This document shows positions 63,833 to 64,000 of a stretch of 64,000 nucleotides of DNA, piece after piece. The number at the start of each line of letters is the position of its first letter. Position 1 is the first letter of the stretch. A model generated the notes under the pieces. It saw only the letters and a program-made list of their open reading frames with translations. It had not been told where the DNA came from and did no database searches. The stretch comes from Rhizobiaceae bacterium (lineage in GTDB: Bacteria; Pseudomonadota; Alphaproteobacteria; Rhizobiales; Rhizobiaceae). Position numbers and translations under genes: made by a program. The stretch lies in contig JAMLJC010000002.1 of the NCBI GenBank assembly GCA_023953845.1, positions 682,001 to 746,000 of the forward strand, given 5' to 3'.

Positions 63833-64000
63833 ATGCCGGATGGGGCGGATTTCAAGGATTTGCAGCGGCGCATGGACGGCGCCATCAGCGCCTTCAAGCA
63901 TGACATTGCGTCGCTGCGCACGGGCCGCGCATCGAGCAACCTGCTCGATGCGGTTCAGGTGCAGGCCTATGGTACCAGCATGCCGATCAACCAGGTCGCG
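63833..64000 (+). CDS. frr: Ribosome recycling factor (N-terminal part, cut by window edge)
   Basis: 56 codons from the ATG at 63833 behind AAAGGAG. The start MPDGADFKDLQRRMDGAISA, then FKHDIASLRTGRASSNLLDA and VQAYGTSMPINQVA, is the standard RRF N-terminus; the full protein is about 186 residues. RRF splits post-termination ribosomes with EF-G. It lies 31 bases after pyrH, in the usual order. Confidence 0.97.
   Translation, partial: MPDGADFKDLQRRMDGAISAFKHDIASLRTGRASSNLLDAVQVQAYGTSMPINQVA

Overview
The window is a gene-dense, high-GC chromosomal segment from an alphaproteobacterium of the order Hyphomicrobiales (Rhizobiales). The family is probably Phyllobacteriaceae (Mesorhizobium, Aminobacter or Nitratireductor-like), but the genus cannot be settled by eye. 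The evidence is the combination of ExoR, DivK-PleD, PopZ, MipZ, EipB, DUF992, DUF3572, DUF1489 and DUF1849 proteins, the pcm-tolC-popZ-valS order, and a pyrB followed by a dihydroorotase-like gene without the metal-binding histidines. Nearly everything is core genome. The only mobile element seen is one 850-bp IS5-family insertion sequence.

Layout. 1-7.7 kb: start of an AlkD-like DNA repair gene, a 3-hydroxyisobutyrate dehydrogenase-type reductase, a DUF1176 protein, a Tas-like aldo/keto reductase with a cysteine-desulfurase-like protein, a lone ParB-N domain protein, a GH25 lipoprotein and a DUF992 protein. 7.7-9.7 kb: a perfect palindrome, tRNA-Asn, a small membrane protein whose stop codon carries the IS insertion, and tRNA-Cys. 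9.7-17.3 kb: pcm-like methyltransferase, TolC, PopZ, ValS and a FadL/OmpP1-type porin. 17.9-21.6 kb: ExoR, DUF3572, DivK, PleD and ribosomal protein L33. 21.7-33.5 kb: a long minus-strand block (MFS, NUDIX, DUF983, RNase R, TopA; then DprA, PlsY, pseudo-dihydroorotase, PyrB) with several stop/start overlaps. 33.7-42.6 kb: acyl-CoA dehydrogenase, two small membrane proteins, RuvX, UPF0173 hydrolase, GatC-GatA, glutaminase, a frameshifted YdcF gene and a DUF599 protein. 42.9-49.2 kb: a tiny membrane protein, serine dehydratase, DUF1489, then MipZ followed by a VWA protein and a membrane J-domain protein, then a DacC-type carboxypeptidase with a SPOR domain. 49.4-55.1 kb: phasin with a recognisable operator-promoter, ClpS-ClpA, AzlC-AzlD and a PAP2 phosphatase. 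55.2-60.9 kb: HIT, SMR, FemAB-like, glycerophosphodiesterase, RidA, EipB and an acyltransferase-like protein. 60.9-64 kb: the translation cluster rpsB-tsf-pyrH-frr, the last gene cut by the window edge.

How the genes work together. The window is rich in cell-cycle and polarity factors (PopZ, DivK, PleD, MipZ) and envelope functions (TolC, ExoR, EipB, the D,D-carboxypeptidase, GH25 lipoprotein, PlsY). It also holds nucleic-acid maintenance (TopA, RNase R, DprA, RuvX), protein quality control (ClpS-ClpA, J-domain protein) and translation (ValS, GatCA, rpsB-tsf-frr). The observations I rate highest are a pair of TGCAYTGCA sites two helical turns apart on the phasin promoter, the MipZ/VWA/J-domain gene trio, the catalytically dead-looking dihydroorotase next to pyrB, the IS copy that preserves a stop codon through its CTAG target duplication, and a perfect 19-bp palindrome of unknown role.
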